A DNA stretch of 44,451 nt from Bacillus subtilis subsp. subtilis (GTDB taxonomy: Bacteria; Pseudomonadota; Gammaproteobacteria; Xanthomonadales; Xanthomonadaceae). Positions 9,859 to 18,085 of the stretch are shown in pieces (the stretch's first letter is position 1; each line of letters starts with the position of its first letter). A program made the translations under genes and the position numbers. The stretch lies in assembly GCA_021733645.1 (NCBI GenBank), contig JAHREJ010000039.1, positions 1 through 44,451 on the forward strand. Direction: 5' to 3'. The notes under the pieces are model-generated. The model did no database searches. It was not told the origin of the DNA and worked only from the letters and a program-made list of their open reading frames with translations.

Positions 9859-9928
9859 GCCCCGCCAGACCGAACTGCCGCAGTTGCTGTTGGTGTTGCA
9901 GTTGACGTTGCCTCAAAAACAGCAACCC

Positions 9929-10708
9929 TCAACTCTCCCCGTTCTTCCGCGCACTGCGCTGGCGGTCGATCCGGAAAATGTAGCGCTGGATCGCACTGTC
10001 GCCGCCGCGCGGCAACCCGTCGAAGCGCATCCCGATCCGCTTCATCTCCACCCCGTTCGGCAGCTTCACCGCCAACTGGTTGCACACGATCAACGAAATC
10101 TGCAGCGGCCCTCCCTCGGGCATGTCCAGCCGCGCGTCATAGCGCTTCTGCAGCGAGAACACAGTGCAGTCCACCGGCACCGTCACCGCCAGGCCGCCCC
10201 CGCTGATGTCCACCACGCGCAGGCTCAATGCCTCGCTGCGGTCCTCGTTGATCGGGAACAACAGGTGCGGCGAATCGGTGATCGGTGTCTCCAGCCGGTA
10301 CAGCTCGCGGCGCTGCAGGTGCACCAGCTCGCTCGGAAATGCCACCCGGAACGCCACGTGGTGGGTGTGGCCCACGCGCTCCAGGTGGTCCAGCCGGAAC
10401 CGCACCATCACCTTGTCCAGCTGCGCGAAACACAAGAGATGCCCGGCGTCCTCGGCGGCGCGGTTGGCCGGTTCGGACGGGCTGCCGTCGAGCAGCAGCA
10501 TGTCGTCGTCTTCGTCCAGCTCCAGGATCGCGGTCGGGAACGACTGATCCCGGCCGCCCAGGTGGGCGTTGATCAGCGAGCGCTGGTCGATCAATGCCTG
10601 CAGCAATTGACGGATCTGCCGGGGATTGCGGACCAGGTAACGATCGTCCGCGCCGTCGTCATGGGTGGCGTGGGGGTCGTCGTGTGCGTCAAGGCTGCCG
10701 TCGGACAT
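9929..10708 (-). CDS. ycgR: Flagellar brake protein YcgR (c-di-GMP-binding PilZ protein)
   Basis: 259 residues. The N-terminal YcgR domain (about 22-125) includes [15 protein letters not shown]. The PilZ domain (about 130-245) has the c-di-GMP-binding RxxxR motif R134-ELY-R138 and D167-I-S169-GG-G172, a complete DxSxxG. The family binds c-di-GMP and slows the motor by contacting FliG/FliM or MotA. In context it could read out c-di-GMP made or degraded by the MHYT-GGDEF-EAL protein encoded at 30.4-32.6 kb; that link is inference. Monocistronic with a putative sigma-28 promoter. Confidence 0.93.
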   Translation of the reverse strand: MSDGSLDAHDDPHATHDDGADDRYLVRNPRQIRQLLQALIDQRSLINAHLGGRDQSFPTAILELDEDDDMLLLDGSPSEPANRAAEDAGHLLCFAQLDKVMVRFRLDHLERVGHTHHVAFRVAFPSELVHLQRRELYRLETPITDSPHLLFPINEDRSEALSLRVVDISGGGLAVTVPVDCTVFSLQKRYDARLDMPEGGPLQISLIVCNQLAVKLPNGVEMKRIGMRFDGLPRGGDSAIQRYIFRIDRQRSARKNGES

Positions 10709-10765
10709 GGATGCTTGTTGGAATGAGTGGGCGCCACCGGCGGGTTTTACCGGGGCTCTGTCCGT

Positions 10766-10792
10766 TTATCGGCAGCGGTTCACATTAATGTA
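10766..10792 (-). promoter_or_regulatory. Sigma-28 promoter for ycgR
   Basis: Minus-strand TACA (10789-10792), 15 nt, GCCGATAA (10766-10773). The -10 box is perfect and the -35 has one deviation. The leader is about 50 nt. Confidence 0.7.
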
Positions 10793-10830
10793 GGGGCAAT
10801 GCGGGTATGGCGGATTGGCCGGCGCAAACG

Positions 10831-10860
10831 CACGACACCCCGCCGAAGCGGGGTGTCGTG
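10831..10860 (-). terminator. Strong hairpin after MCP3
   Basis: A perfect 13-bp stem (10831-10843 with 10848-10860) and UUCG loop on the minus strand, 27 bp past the MCP3 stop. The downstream tract is only weakly U-rich, so termination efficiency is uncertain. It also separates MCP3 from ycgR. Confidence 0.75.
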
Positions 10861-10887
10861 GAGCAGCATCGGCGCTGGCCGGGTCGG

Positions 10888-13128
10888 TCAGAACTCCTGC
10901 CAGTCACCGTCATTGGCCAGCACCGGCTCGCGCACCGCCGCGCGTCGCGCCGGTGCGGGCGCCGGGCGGGCACGGGTAGCGGCCACCGCAGCCGGGGCAC
11001 GGCTGGCGGCCGGGGCGCTTGCCAGTGGTGCGGCCTGGCCGTCCAGCTTGAACAACGCCACCGCATCGGTGAGGTGGCCGGCCTGCTCTTCCATCGAGCG
11101 TGCCGCCGCGGTGGCTTCCTCCACCAGTGCCGCATTCTGCTGGGTGGTTTCGTCCATCTGGGTGATGGTCTGGTTGACCTGCTCGATGCCGGCCGACTGC
11201 TCCTGCGAGGCGGCGGAGATCTCGGCCATGATGTCGGTCACGCGCTGCACCGAGGCGACGATTTCATCCATCGTCTGGCCAGCCTGGTTGACCAGGGCCG
11301 AACCTTCGGCCACCTTGCCGACCGATTCGTCGATCAGGCCCTTGATTTCCTTGGCGGCGCTGGCCGAACGCTGCGCCAGGGTACGCACTTCGGAGGCCAC
11401 CACGGCGAAGCCACGGCCCTGTTCGCCGGCACGCGCCGCTTCCACCGCAGCGTTCAAGGCCAGGATGTTGGTCTGGAAGGCGATGCCGTCGATGACGGTG
11501 ATGATGTCGGCGATGCGGCGCGAGGAGGCGTCGATCTCGTGCATGGTGGTGACCACGCGGCCGACCACGTCGCCACCCTGCGACGCCACGCCGTGTGCGC
11601 CGATGGCCAGCTGGTTGGCCTGGCGGGCATGCTCGGCGTTCTGGCGCACGGTGGAGGTGAGTTCCTCCATCGAGGCGGCGGTTTCTTCCAGGTTGGCGGC
11701 CTGCTGCTCGGTGCGGCGCGACAGGTCGTTGTTGCCCGACGCGATTTCGCCGGCGGCAGTGCTGATGCTGGACGAGGCGTGCTGGATGCGGCCCACGATC
11801 TGGGTCAGCTGGGCCACCGTGGTGTTGGCGTCATCGCGCATGCTGGCAAACACCCCGTGGAACTGGCCCTGCATGCGCGCGGTCAGGTCGCCGGCGGCAA
11901 TGGACTGCAGCAGGTGCGAGAGCTGGGACAGGTTGCCGTCGGCCACTTCCATCATGGTGTTGAGGTGCTCGATCATCACCCGGAAATCGTGATCGAAACG
12001 CAGTGCGTCGCCGCGCTGGCTGAAGTCACCGGCGGCGGCGGACTGGGCCAGCGACTGGATCTGGGTGTTGATGGCCAACAGGCTGGCCTTGGCGGCATCC
12101 ATGGATTCGTGCAGGATCGCGCGGCTGCCGGGCAGGCGGCGCGCATCCGGGGACAGGTCGCCGGCGGCGTACTGGTTCAGCACCGCGATGGCGTCCTTGA
12201 TCGAATCCAGGTGGTCGAACACCACCGTGTTGGTACCGATGGCCAGTTCACCGTACACACCGGGGAAATCGACCGGCATGCGGTGGGAGATATCCGGGCC
12301 GGCATGCATGGCCGCCATCTGCCGGGTCTCCTCGGAGTAGCGGCGCAGCATGCTGGTCATTTCCGCGGTCGCGGCGAGCATCTGCCCGGCCTCGTCGGCC
12401 CCGGTGGCGCGAATGGTGACGCTGAGGTCGCCACGCGCCACCGACTTGATGGCGTGCACGGCCTGGCCCAGCGGGCGGGTGATGATGCGCGAGATCATGA
12501 AGGCCAGGGCGGCGGCCACCAGCGACAGCAGCACCATGCAGCTGACGATGGCGATCACGCTGGTGCGGTGGGTGGCATTGGCCGCGGCGATCTTGCTTTC
12601 CATCAGGCTGTTGCTGAAGGCGCCGAGTTCCTTGAGATCGTCGAACAGCTGGCGGCGCGCCGGGCGCGATTTCTCGTCGGAGACCTGGCGGGCCAGCGCG
12701 CCGTCGCCGGCACCGACCGCCGCGCGCAGTTCGGTGTTGGCGGCGAAGTAGGCATCGGTGTCGGCAGCTACCTTGGCGAACAGGGCGCGCTCGCGCTCAC
12801 CCGCCGGCAGTGCCGCATAGGCAGCCAGTTCATCGCGGACCACCTTGGCGGTGGCGTCCATGCGCTTGTTGTAGTCGGCCACCTTTTCGGGCTGGTCGAA
12901 CATGCTGACCTGTGCCATTTCGTAGGTGCGGAACTCCCCCAGCTGCGAGCGGATCTCGCCCAGGTGCTGCACCGAGGGAATGTCGTTGCTGGCCATCGCG
13001 CGCAGCTCGGCATTGGCGCCGTTGAGGCGGACCAGCGCGAAGGCGCCCAGCACGACGGTCATCAGGGTGGTGAGGGTGAACCCAACCGCCAGTTTTCGGG
13101 CGATGGGAAGATCGTGGAACCACTTCAT
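10888..13128 (-). CDS. Methyl-accepting chemotaxis protein with 4-helix-bundle sensor (MCP3)
   Basis: 746 residues. TM1 is about 12-32. A 4HB_MCP-type periplasmic domain spans about 33-185 and TM2 about 188-212. HAMP about 212-265 is followed by additional HAMP-like turns ([28 protein letters not shown]) up to about 460. The signalling hairpin has the [20 protein letters not shown] tip, and an Ala/Pro-rich linker ends in DGDWQEF. The start [13 protein letters not shown] is a standard MCP N-terminus. The gene stands alone, bounded by a strong hairpin and a long repeat-filled spacer before cheA. Its ligand cannot be predicted. Confidence 0.95.
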   Translation of the reverse strand: MKWFHDLPIARKLAVGFTLTTLMTVVLGAFALVRLNGANAELRAMASNDIPSVQHLGEIRSQLGEFRTYEMAQVSMFDQPEKVADYNKRMDATAKVVRDELAAYAALPAGERERALFAKVAADTDAYFAANTELRAAVGAGDGALARQVSDEKSRPARRQLFDDLKELGAFSNSLMESKIAAANATHRTSVIAIVSCMVLLSLVAAALAFMISRIITRPLGQAVHAIKSVARGDLSVTIRATGADEAGQMLAATAEMTSMLRRYSEETRQMAAMHAGPDISHRMPVDFPGVYGELAIGTNTVVFDHLDSIKDAIAVLNQYAAGDLSPDARRLPGSRAILHESMDAAKASLLAINTQIQSLAQSAAAGDFSQRGDALRFDHDFRVMIEHLNTMMEVADGNLSQLSHLLQSIAAGDLTARMQGQFHGVFASMRDDANTTVAQLTQIVGRIQHASSSISTAAGEIASGNNDLSRRTEQQAANLEETAASMEELTSTVRQNAEHARQANQLAIGAHGVASQGGDVVGRVVTTMHEIDASSRRIADIITVIDGIAFQTNILALNAAVEAARAGEQGRGFAVVASEVRTLAQRSASAAKEIKGLIDESVGKVAEGSALVNQAGQTMDEIVASVQRVTDIMAEISAASQEQSAGIEQVNQTITQMDETTQQNAALVEEATAAARSMEEQAGHLTDAVALFKLDGQAAPLASAPAASRAPAAVAATRARPAPAPARRAAVREPVLANDGDWQEF

Positions 13129-13477
13129 GGCAGGAACTCCGGGCAGGGCGGTGGCGCGCAGCCGTGGGGGTGCTGGGCGAAAGGTCGTTACGAAGGTGGG
13201 ATGGGCGAGGGGCGCGTGACGGTGATGTCATCGCTCTCCCGGGATAGCGGCGATGCGACGGCGCAACTTGAGTGTTCGATGTCACATTTTTTCGTGGCAT
13301 GCCGCCAGGCCGCGCAAACCCGCGTTGGTTGCATAAGCAAGCAACGGCAAGGCTTTCGCTTCGCAGCCCGCGCAGGCGCCTCAGTACGCCAACGTATCGC
13401 CGCCGATCAACATCACAGTTTCAGAAACGGCGCGCCACGCACCACGACGGCACTACCGAATGCGGCGCCACAAACGG
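13129..13477. other. Spacer upstream of MCP3
   Basis: No convincing gene. It contains a possible sigma-28 promoter for MCP3 (13244-13271). The remainder has no strong hairpin or conserved reading frame that I can support. Confidence 0.6.
13244..13271 (-). promoter_or_regulatory. Possible sigma-28 promoter for MCP3
   Basis: Minus-strand TCAA (13268-13271), 16 nt, GCCGCTAT (13244-13251): one mismatch in the -10 box and one extra spacer base. The leader is about 110 nt. Confidence 0.45.
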
Positions 13478-13842
13478 GTGTTGGGGGCTGATAAGAAGGG
13501 GCCCGCGTTCTGCGAAGCCGAACGAGGGGAGCCATCGCGCATGCGAGGGCATACCGGGGGGGCGCCAACGGCGGGCGGTGTTGGGGGCTGATAGACGGGG
13601 CCCGCGTTCTGCGAAGCCGAACATGGGGCGCCATCGCGCATGCGAAGGCATACCGGGGGGCGCCGACGGCGGGGGGTGTTGGGTGCGGGTAAGCCGGGGC
13701 CCGCGTTCTGCGAAGCCGAACATGGGGCGCCATCGCGTATGCGAGGGCATACCGGGAGGCGCCGACGGCGGGGGAGTGGGGTGCGGGTAAGCCGGGGCCC
13801 GGGGTTTGCGCGGCAAACCCCGGGAAGTCTTCGCGCCTGCGG
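13478..13842 (-). repeat. Tandem array of structured element C after cheA
   Basis: Three imperfect copies with starts at 13478, 13578 and 13676 (period 98-100 bp), plus a fourth starting near 13773 that runs into the cheA 3' end. Each unit carries GGGGCCC, a hairpin of about 27 nt, and CGCGCATGCG or a variant. The cheA-proximal copy has a perfect 11-bp stem (13798-13808 with 13814-13824) and CGCGCCTGCG at 13832-13841. Read on the minus strand each unit looks like a post-stop hairpin ending in GGGCCCCG. A related element follows fliK at 37380-37428. Confidence 0.85.
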
Positions 13843-13846
13843 AGAT

Positions 13847-15820
13847 TTACGCCGCCTGTGGCATCCGCAGCGAGCGCACCAGCCCGCCGATGTCCACGAT
13901 CAGCGACACCCGGCCATCGCCAAGGATGGTGGCGCCGGACACGCCACTGATGCGGCGGTAGTTGTTCTCGATGTTCTTGACCACCACCTGCTGCTGGCCG
14001 ACCAGTTCGTCCACTTCCAGCGCGATCTTCTGGCCATCGCCTTCGACCACCACCACCAGCGAATCGTCCTTGGTGCGCCCGCCGAAGCCGTAGTACTCGC
14101 TCAGCGACAGAATCGGCAGGTACTCGCCACGCACGCGCAGCACGCGGCCTTCGCCGGCCATGGTGCGCACGTCTTCAGGCTGCGGCTGCAACGCTTCAAG
14201 CACGTAGGCCAGCGGCAGGATCACCGTTTCACCGGCCACCGCCACGGTCATGCCGTCGAGGATGGCCAGGGTCAGCGGCAGCCGGATCAGCACGCGGGTG
14301 CCGTTGCCGGCCTTGCTTTCCAGCTGCACTTCACCGCCCAGCGCCTGGATGTTGCGGCGGACCACGTCCATGCCCACGCCACGCCCGGACAGGTCGGTGA
14401 CGGCGTCGGCGGTGGAGAAGCCGGGCTGGAAGATCAGGTCCCAGACCTGCGCGTCGGTGGGGTTGTCGGGCACGCTCAGGCCACGCTCGAGCGCCTTGGA
14501 CAGGATCTTGTCGCGGTTCAGGCCGCGGCCGTCGTCGCTGACTTCGATCACGATGTGGCCGCCCTGGTGCGAAGCGGCCAGGGTGATCGTGCCGGTTTCG
14601 TCCTTGCCCGCACCGCGGCGGACATCGGGCATTTCCAGGCCGTGGTCGATGGAGTTGCGGACCAGGTGAACCAGCGGGTCGGCGATCTTCTCGATCAGGC
14701 CCTTGTCCAGTTCGGTGCCTTCGCCAATGGTGCGCAGGCGGACCTGCTTGCCCAGCCGCGAGGACAGGTCGCGGACCAGGCGCGGGAAGCGGCGGAAGAC
14801 CGCATCCACCGGCAGCATGCGCACGCCGATGACCGCTTCCTGCAGGTCGCGGGTATTGCGTTCCAGCAGGTCCAGGCCGGCGAAGAGCTGTTCGGCATGC
14901 ACCGGGTCCAGCGCATGCGAGACCTGCTTGAGCATGGCCTGGGTGATGACCAGTTCGCCGACCAGGTTGATCAGGGCATCGACCTTTTCCACGGCGACGC
15001 GGATCGAGGTTTCTGCTTCATGTGCGGCAGCTGCAGGCGCGGCGGCAGCCGGCGTGGCCGCAGCAGGTGCCGGGGCAGCGGGGGCCGCTGGGGCGCTGGT
15101 GGCCAGGCTGGGCGGCGCGGCCGGACGGATGTCCAGTTCGCAATCGTCCACGACCCAGGCGAAGGTGTCTTCGATCTTGCTGCGCGGCACCTTGCCGACC
15201 AGGCCGAGGTCCCACGCCAGGTGGGCTTCAAGCGGGTCAAGCTGGTCGAAGCCGGGCAGGCGGTCCAGCCGCGCAGCCACCTGCAGCGAGCCCAGGTGTT
15301 CCAGCTCGCGGATGATGCGCAGCGGGTCGTTGCCACTCATGAACAGCGACGGCGAAGGCACAAAGCCGATCTGCCACGCTTCGGGCGTGTCATCCACCTG
15401 GACGGCGGCCACCGGGGCGCTGGCCGCGGCCTGGCCGGACAGCACCGCTTCCAGGCGTGCCTTGATGGCGGCAACGGCCTGCGGATCGGCCGGTTGGCCG
15501 TGTTCGGCCTCACGCAACAGGGCGCGCAGCACGTCCACCGAGGACAGCATGGCGTCGACCGCAGTGGCTTCCAGTGCGCGCTTGCCGGCACGCAGCTCGT
15601 CCAGCAGGGTTTCCAGCACGTGGGTGAGCGCGGCGATCGCGTCGAAGCCGAAGGTGCCGGCACCGCCCTTGATGGAGTGGGCGGCGCGGAACACCGAGTT
15701 GATGATCTCCGGGTCCTGCTGGCCCGATTCGAGCGCCAGCAGGCCCGCCTCCATGGCATCCAGCCCCTCACGGCTTTCTTCAAAGAACGTGGCGTGGAAA
15801 CGTTGCAGATCCATGCTCAT
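13847..15820 (-). CDS. cheA: Chemotaxis histidine kinase CheA (copy 1, with P2 domain)
   Basis: 657 residues in classic enteric-like layout. The P1 Hpt domain has phospho-site H48 in FRAAHSIKGGAGTFGF. An Ala/Pro linker leads to a P2 CheY/CheB-binding domain (about 150-245, with WQIGFVPSPSLFMSGNDPL and DDCEL). A second Ala/Pro linker precedes P3 dimerisation and the P4 kinase, with N-box HLVRNSIDHGLE, G1 VSDDGRGLN and G2 GRGVGMDVV. The P5 CheW-like regulatory domain completes it. It is downstream of a STAS protein and a CheY and is distinct from the CheA beside cheZ. A second in-frame ATG two codons in is an alternative start. Followed by a hairpin element. Confidence 0.95.
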   Translation of the reverse strand: MSMDLQRFHATFFEESREGLDAMEAGLLALESGQQDPEIINSVFRAAHSIKGGAGTFGFDAIAALTHVLETLLDELRAGKRALEATAVDAMLSSVDVLRALLREAEHGQPADPQAVAAIKARLEAVLSGQAAASAPVAAVQVDDTPEAWQIGFVPSPSLFMSGNDPLRIIRELEHLGSLQVAARLDRLPGFDQLDPLEAHLAWDLGLVGKVPRSKIEDTFAWVVDDCELDIRPAAPPSLATSAPAAPAAPAPAAATPAAAAPAAAAHEAETSIRVAVEKVDALINLVGELVITQAMLKQVSHALDPVHAEQLFAGLDLLERNTRDLQEAVIGVRMLPVDAVFRRFPRLVRDLSSRLGKQVRLRTIGEGTELDKGLIEKIADPLVHLVRNSIDHGLEMPDVRRGAGKDETGTITLAASHQGGHIVIEVSDDGRGLNRDKILSKALERGLSVPDNPTDAQVWDLIFQPGFSTADAVTDLSGRGVGMDVVRRNIQALGGEVQLESKAGNGTRVLIRLPLTLAILDGMTVAVAGETVILPLAYVLEALQPQPEDVRTMAGEGRVLRVRGEYLPILSLSEYYGFGGRTKDDSLVVVVEGDGQKIALEVDELVGQQQVVVKNIENNYRRISGVSGATILGDGRVSLIVDIGGLVRSLRMPQAA

Positions 15821-15877
15821 GGTGCGTGGGGTCCGGTTGCGAAGGGAGGGAGGGTGTTGCGGAACGTGCCGGCCGGA

Positions 15878-16243
15878 TCAGCCCAGGACTTTCTGGACCG
15901 TGGCGACCAGCTGTTCGGGGTTGAACGGCTTGACCAGCCAGCCGGTGGCACCGGCGGCCTTGCCTTCGGACTTCTTGTCGGCGGCCGATTCGGTGGTCAG
16001 CATCAGCATCGGGGTGAATTTGTAGTCGGGCAGCTGCCGCAGTTCGCGGATCAGCGAGATGCCGTCCATGTTGGGCATGTTGACGTCGGTGACCACCGCG
16101 TTGAAGCGCTGGCCTTTGGCCCGGCCCAGGGCGACGGCGCCGTCTTCGGCCTCTTCCACCGAGAAGCCGGCCGAAGTGAGGGCGAAGGACACCATCTGGC
16201 GCATCGACGCCGAGTCGTCCACCACCAAGATTCGTGCGCTCAT
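15878..16243 (-). CDS. CheY-like response regulator (STAS-linked)
   Basis: 121 residues, a stand-alone receiver domain. The acidic pair is D9-D10, the phospho-acceptor D53 (VVTDVNMPNMDG), the switch Thr is in MLTTES and the Lys in VKPF. It is less like flagellar CheY than the copy at 23.1-23.5 kb: the WNMP of that protein is VNMP here. It may serve CheA copy 1 as a phosphate sink or a separate output; this is inference. Overlaps the STAS gene by 4 nt and is 57 bp upstream of cheA. Confidence 0.93.
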   Translation of the reverse strand: MSARILVVDDSASMRQMVSFALTSAGFSVEEAEDGAVALGRAKGQRFNAVVTDVNMPNMDGISLIRELRQLPDYKFTPMLMLTTESAADKKSEGKAAGATGWLVKPFNPEQLVATVQKVLG

Positions 16244-16548
16244 GCAGCGTTCTCCACAGATTTCAGATTGTCATGGGTTGCGTCCAGGCCCAGGGCCTGG
16301 GTGACGCCGAGCAAGCGCGCGGCGTCACGGAAGGTGGCAGTGCAACCGTCGAATCCGGTCGGGTGGCCTGCCTGGCGGCGGGCGTCGACGAATGCGCACA
16401 GGACCTGCATTGCTGCGGTATGGATACGGCTGACTTGGCTGGCATCCAGCGTCAGTTCGCCGGCCTGGTCCACCAACGGGGCCAGGCGGGTTTTCAGCTC
16501 GGTGCTGGTCTCGATACCGAGATCACCACCCAGGGCCAAAGTGCTCAT
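16240..16548 (-). CDS. STAS-domain protein (anti-sigma-factor-antagonist-like)
   Basis: 102 residues, a complete STAS domain: GDLGIETSTELKTRLAPLV, then LTLDASQVSRIHTAAMQVL and a helix to the end. At the position where SpoIIAA/RsbV proteins are phosphorylated (DSSG) this protein has HTAA, so Thr replaces the usual Ser and Gly is missing. It could be a phospho-switch, or a binding domain without switch function. Start 16548 gives MSTLALGGD; the 14 residues upstream do not belong. First gene of the STAS-cheY-cheA unit, with a sigma-28 promoter just upstream. Its partner is unknown. Confidence 0.88.
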   Translation of the reverse strand: MSTLALGGDLGIETSTELKTRLAPLVDQAGELTLDASQVSRIHTAAMQVLCAFVDARRQAGHPTGFDGCTATFRDAARLLGVTQALGLDATHDNLKSVENAA

Positions 16549-16578
16549 CGTTGCTCCGGACAAACGGTTCCAAGGTCT

Positions 16579-16605
16579 ATAACGGCGCATTTCCAGGAAC
16601 CTTTA
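16579..16605 (-). promoter_or_regulatory. Sigma-28 promoter for the STAS-cheY-cheA unit
   Basis: Minus-strand TAAA (16602-16605, followed by G), 15 nt, GCCGTTAT (16579-16586). The -35 is perfect and the -10 has one internal mismatch. The leader is about 23 nt. Confidence 0.65.
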
Positions 16606-16775
16606 GGGCGGGTTGCCAGGGGCGGCCGCGCAGGGCGTGGATCCGCGGGCATCCGGGCGGTTGGCCGGGGGGATCGAGGCATGCCAGGAATCGACAAGGA
16701 TGCGGCCGGTTCAGCCAGGGGATCGGCGCAGCCACCCGCATCGCCGGTCAGGCTCCGCTGGCGCCGGAAGGGGCC

Positions 16776-16800
16776 GCAGCCACGCTTGGCGTGGCGCTAC
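16776..16800 (-). repeat. SMAG-like GTAG hairpin after parP
   Basis: Minus strand GTAGC, a 7-bp stem GCCACGC/GCGTGGC with a 3-nt loop, ending TGC. This matches the GTAG...TGC layout of Stenotrophomonas short palindromic repeats. It starts 7 bp past the parP stop and may act as its 3'-end hairpin. Confidence 0.7.
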
Positions 16801-16807
16801 GGGGCGG

Positions 16808-18085
16808 TCAGTTCAACAGTTGCGTGGCATCGAGCAGGATCATCGGCTGCGCGGTGACCCGGGCCACGCCGCGGAACAGGTCGTTGGAGATCTGGCAGAT
16901 GCGCGCGGTATCGGGCGGTTCGATCTGCGAATCGGTCAGGTTGGCCACGTCCTCCACGGCCGAGACGCGCAGGCCCATCGTTTCGCCGTCTTCTTCAAGC
17001 ACCACGATGCGGGTGTTGGCATCTTCCTGGGCCGGCCCCGCACCCAGATGGATGCCCAGGTCCATCACCGGCACCACCTGGCCGCGCAGATTCATGATGC
17101 CGAGCATGGCCTCGGCCGTGCCGCGCAGCGGCAGCAGGGGAACCGGTAGCACCACCTCCTGCACCTTCAGCAGTTCCAGTGCATAGGCCTGCGCGCCACA
17201 GCGCAGGCGCAGCCAGCGTGAGGTGCGCTCGCTGGCGCGGCGGTTTTCGCGCGGGCTGGACGCGGGATTGCGGGCTTGCGCCTGCAGTTCCTGCCAGCTG
17301 CCAGGGCGGGTGTGCGCCGGGGCGGCGGCGGTGCGGGCGCTTGGAGCGGTCATCGGCATCGACGTCGGCATGGCACGGGCGGCGGGCATCGGGGTGTAAG
17401 CGGGGGCGATCGGCGCGGGCGCCACCGCCGCGACGGCGACGGCGGCGGCGGCGGCGGGCGCGCTGTCGTGCAACACCGCGTCGGGCAGGTCGTCCCAGCT
17501 GGGGCGGGCAGCGTCGGTGGCGGCAACCGCAACAGCAGCCGAGCGTGGCTCGGTGCCAGCGGGCGGGCCAAGCGCTGGATCGTTCATCAGCTCGTCAAGC
17601 AGCGCCAGGTTTGCCGGGGAACCGGGCGAGGTGGGCGTTGCGTGCGCGGGCGCGAGTTTTTCGACCGGCGGGCCGAGCGCTGGATCGTTCATCAGCTCGT
17701 CGAGCAGCGCCAGGTTTGCCGGGGAGCCGGGCGAAGTGGGCGTTGCGTGCGCGGGCGCGAGTTTTTCGACCGGCGGGCCGAGCGCTGGATCGTTCATCAA
17801 CTCGTCGAGCAGCGCCAGGTTTGCCGGGGAGCCGGGCGAGGTCGGTGTTTCATGCGCGGTCGTGACCGCCTGGATCGCAGCAGCGCGCACGGCGTCTTCA
17901 TCCGACGCGGTCGGCGGCGTGAACTCGGCGCTGATCGCCAGGGCGACGCCTTCAGCCTCCGCGCCATCCTGCGCCACTACTGCCGCTGCCGGGGCGATGG
18001 ACAGGTCCACCCGCACCGGCGCGGCCGGCATGGCATCGCCAAGCAGCTGCTCCAGGTAGTCATCGAGCACGCCGGCGGCATTCAT
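16808..18085 (-). CDS. parP: CheW-domain array partner ParP with internal repeats
   Basis: 425 residues. A long Ala/Pro-rich N-terminal region (about 1-285) precedes a CheW-like C-terminal domain (about 290-425, with LRLRCGAQAYALELLKVQEV and IMNLRGQVVPVMDLG). Residues about 75-175 contain three near-identical 35-residue repeats, each with ANLALLDELMNDPALGPP. The order motC-motD-parC-parP is the known polar-flagellate arrangement, in which ParP links CheA/MCP arrays to ParC. Start 18085 (MNAAGVLDDYLEQLLGD) overlaps parC by 4 nt. The expanded repeats are unusual. Naming rests on context plus domain layout. Confidence 0.85.
   Translation of the reverse strand: MNAAGVLDDYLEQLLGDAMPAAPVRVDLSIAPAAAVVAQDGAEAEGVALAISAEFTPPTASDEDAVRAAAIQAVTTAHETPTSPGSPANLALLDELMNDPALGPPVEKLAPAHATPTSPGSPANLALLDELMNDPALGPPVEKLAPAHATPTSPGSPANLALLDELMNDPALGPPAGTEPRSAAVAVAATDAARPSWDDLPDAVLHDSAPAAAAAVAVAAVAPAPIAPAYTPMPAARAMPTSMPMTAPSARTAAAPAHTRPGSWQELQAQARNPASSPRENRRASERTSRWLRLRCGAQAYALELLKVQEVVLPVPLLPLRGTAEAMLGIMNLRGQVVPVMDLGIHLGAGPAQEDANTRIVVLEEDGETMGLRVSAVEDVANLTDSQIEPPDTARICQISNDLFRGVARVTAQPMILLDATQLLN
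17565..17862 (-). repeat. Three 105-bp in-frame tandem repeats within parP
   Basis: Period exactly 105 bp (markers at 17565, 17670 and 17775). Copies 1 and 2 differ at only about four positions; the third (N-terminal) copy diverges at its far end. Each encodes 35 residues. The near-identity at the DNA level indicates recent expansion, likely variable in number between strains. Confidence 0.93.

Noticed and set aside
13478..13805. CRISPR array
   Set aside because: Whole units repeat with no unique spacers, and no cas genes are present.
13272..13816. Repetitive open frames (RGPRSAKPN-type and its antisense) over the tandem array
   Set aside because: Arise from the non-coding 98-100 bp repeats; unit length is not a multiple of three throughout and no start or RBS is convincing.
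10807..16582. Two plus-strand frames of 894 and 980 residues opposite MCP3 and cheA
   Set aside because: Antisense shadows; conserved MCP, CheA and CheY proteins occupy the other strand.
17565..17862. Mobile element inside parP
   Set aside because: In-frame 105-bp repeats without terminal inverted repeats or target duplication; best explained by slippage or recombination.
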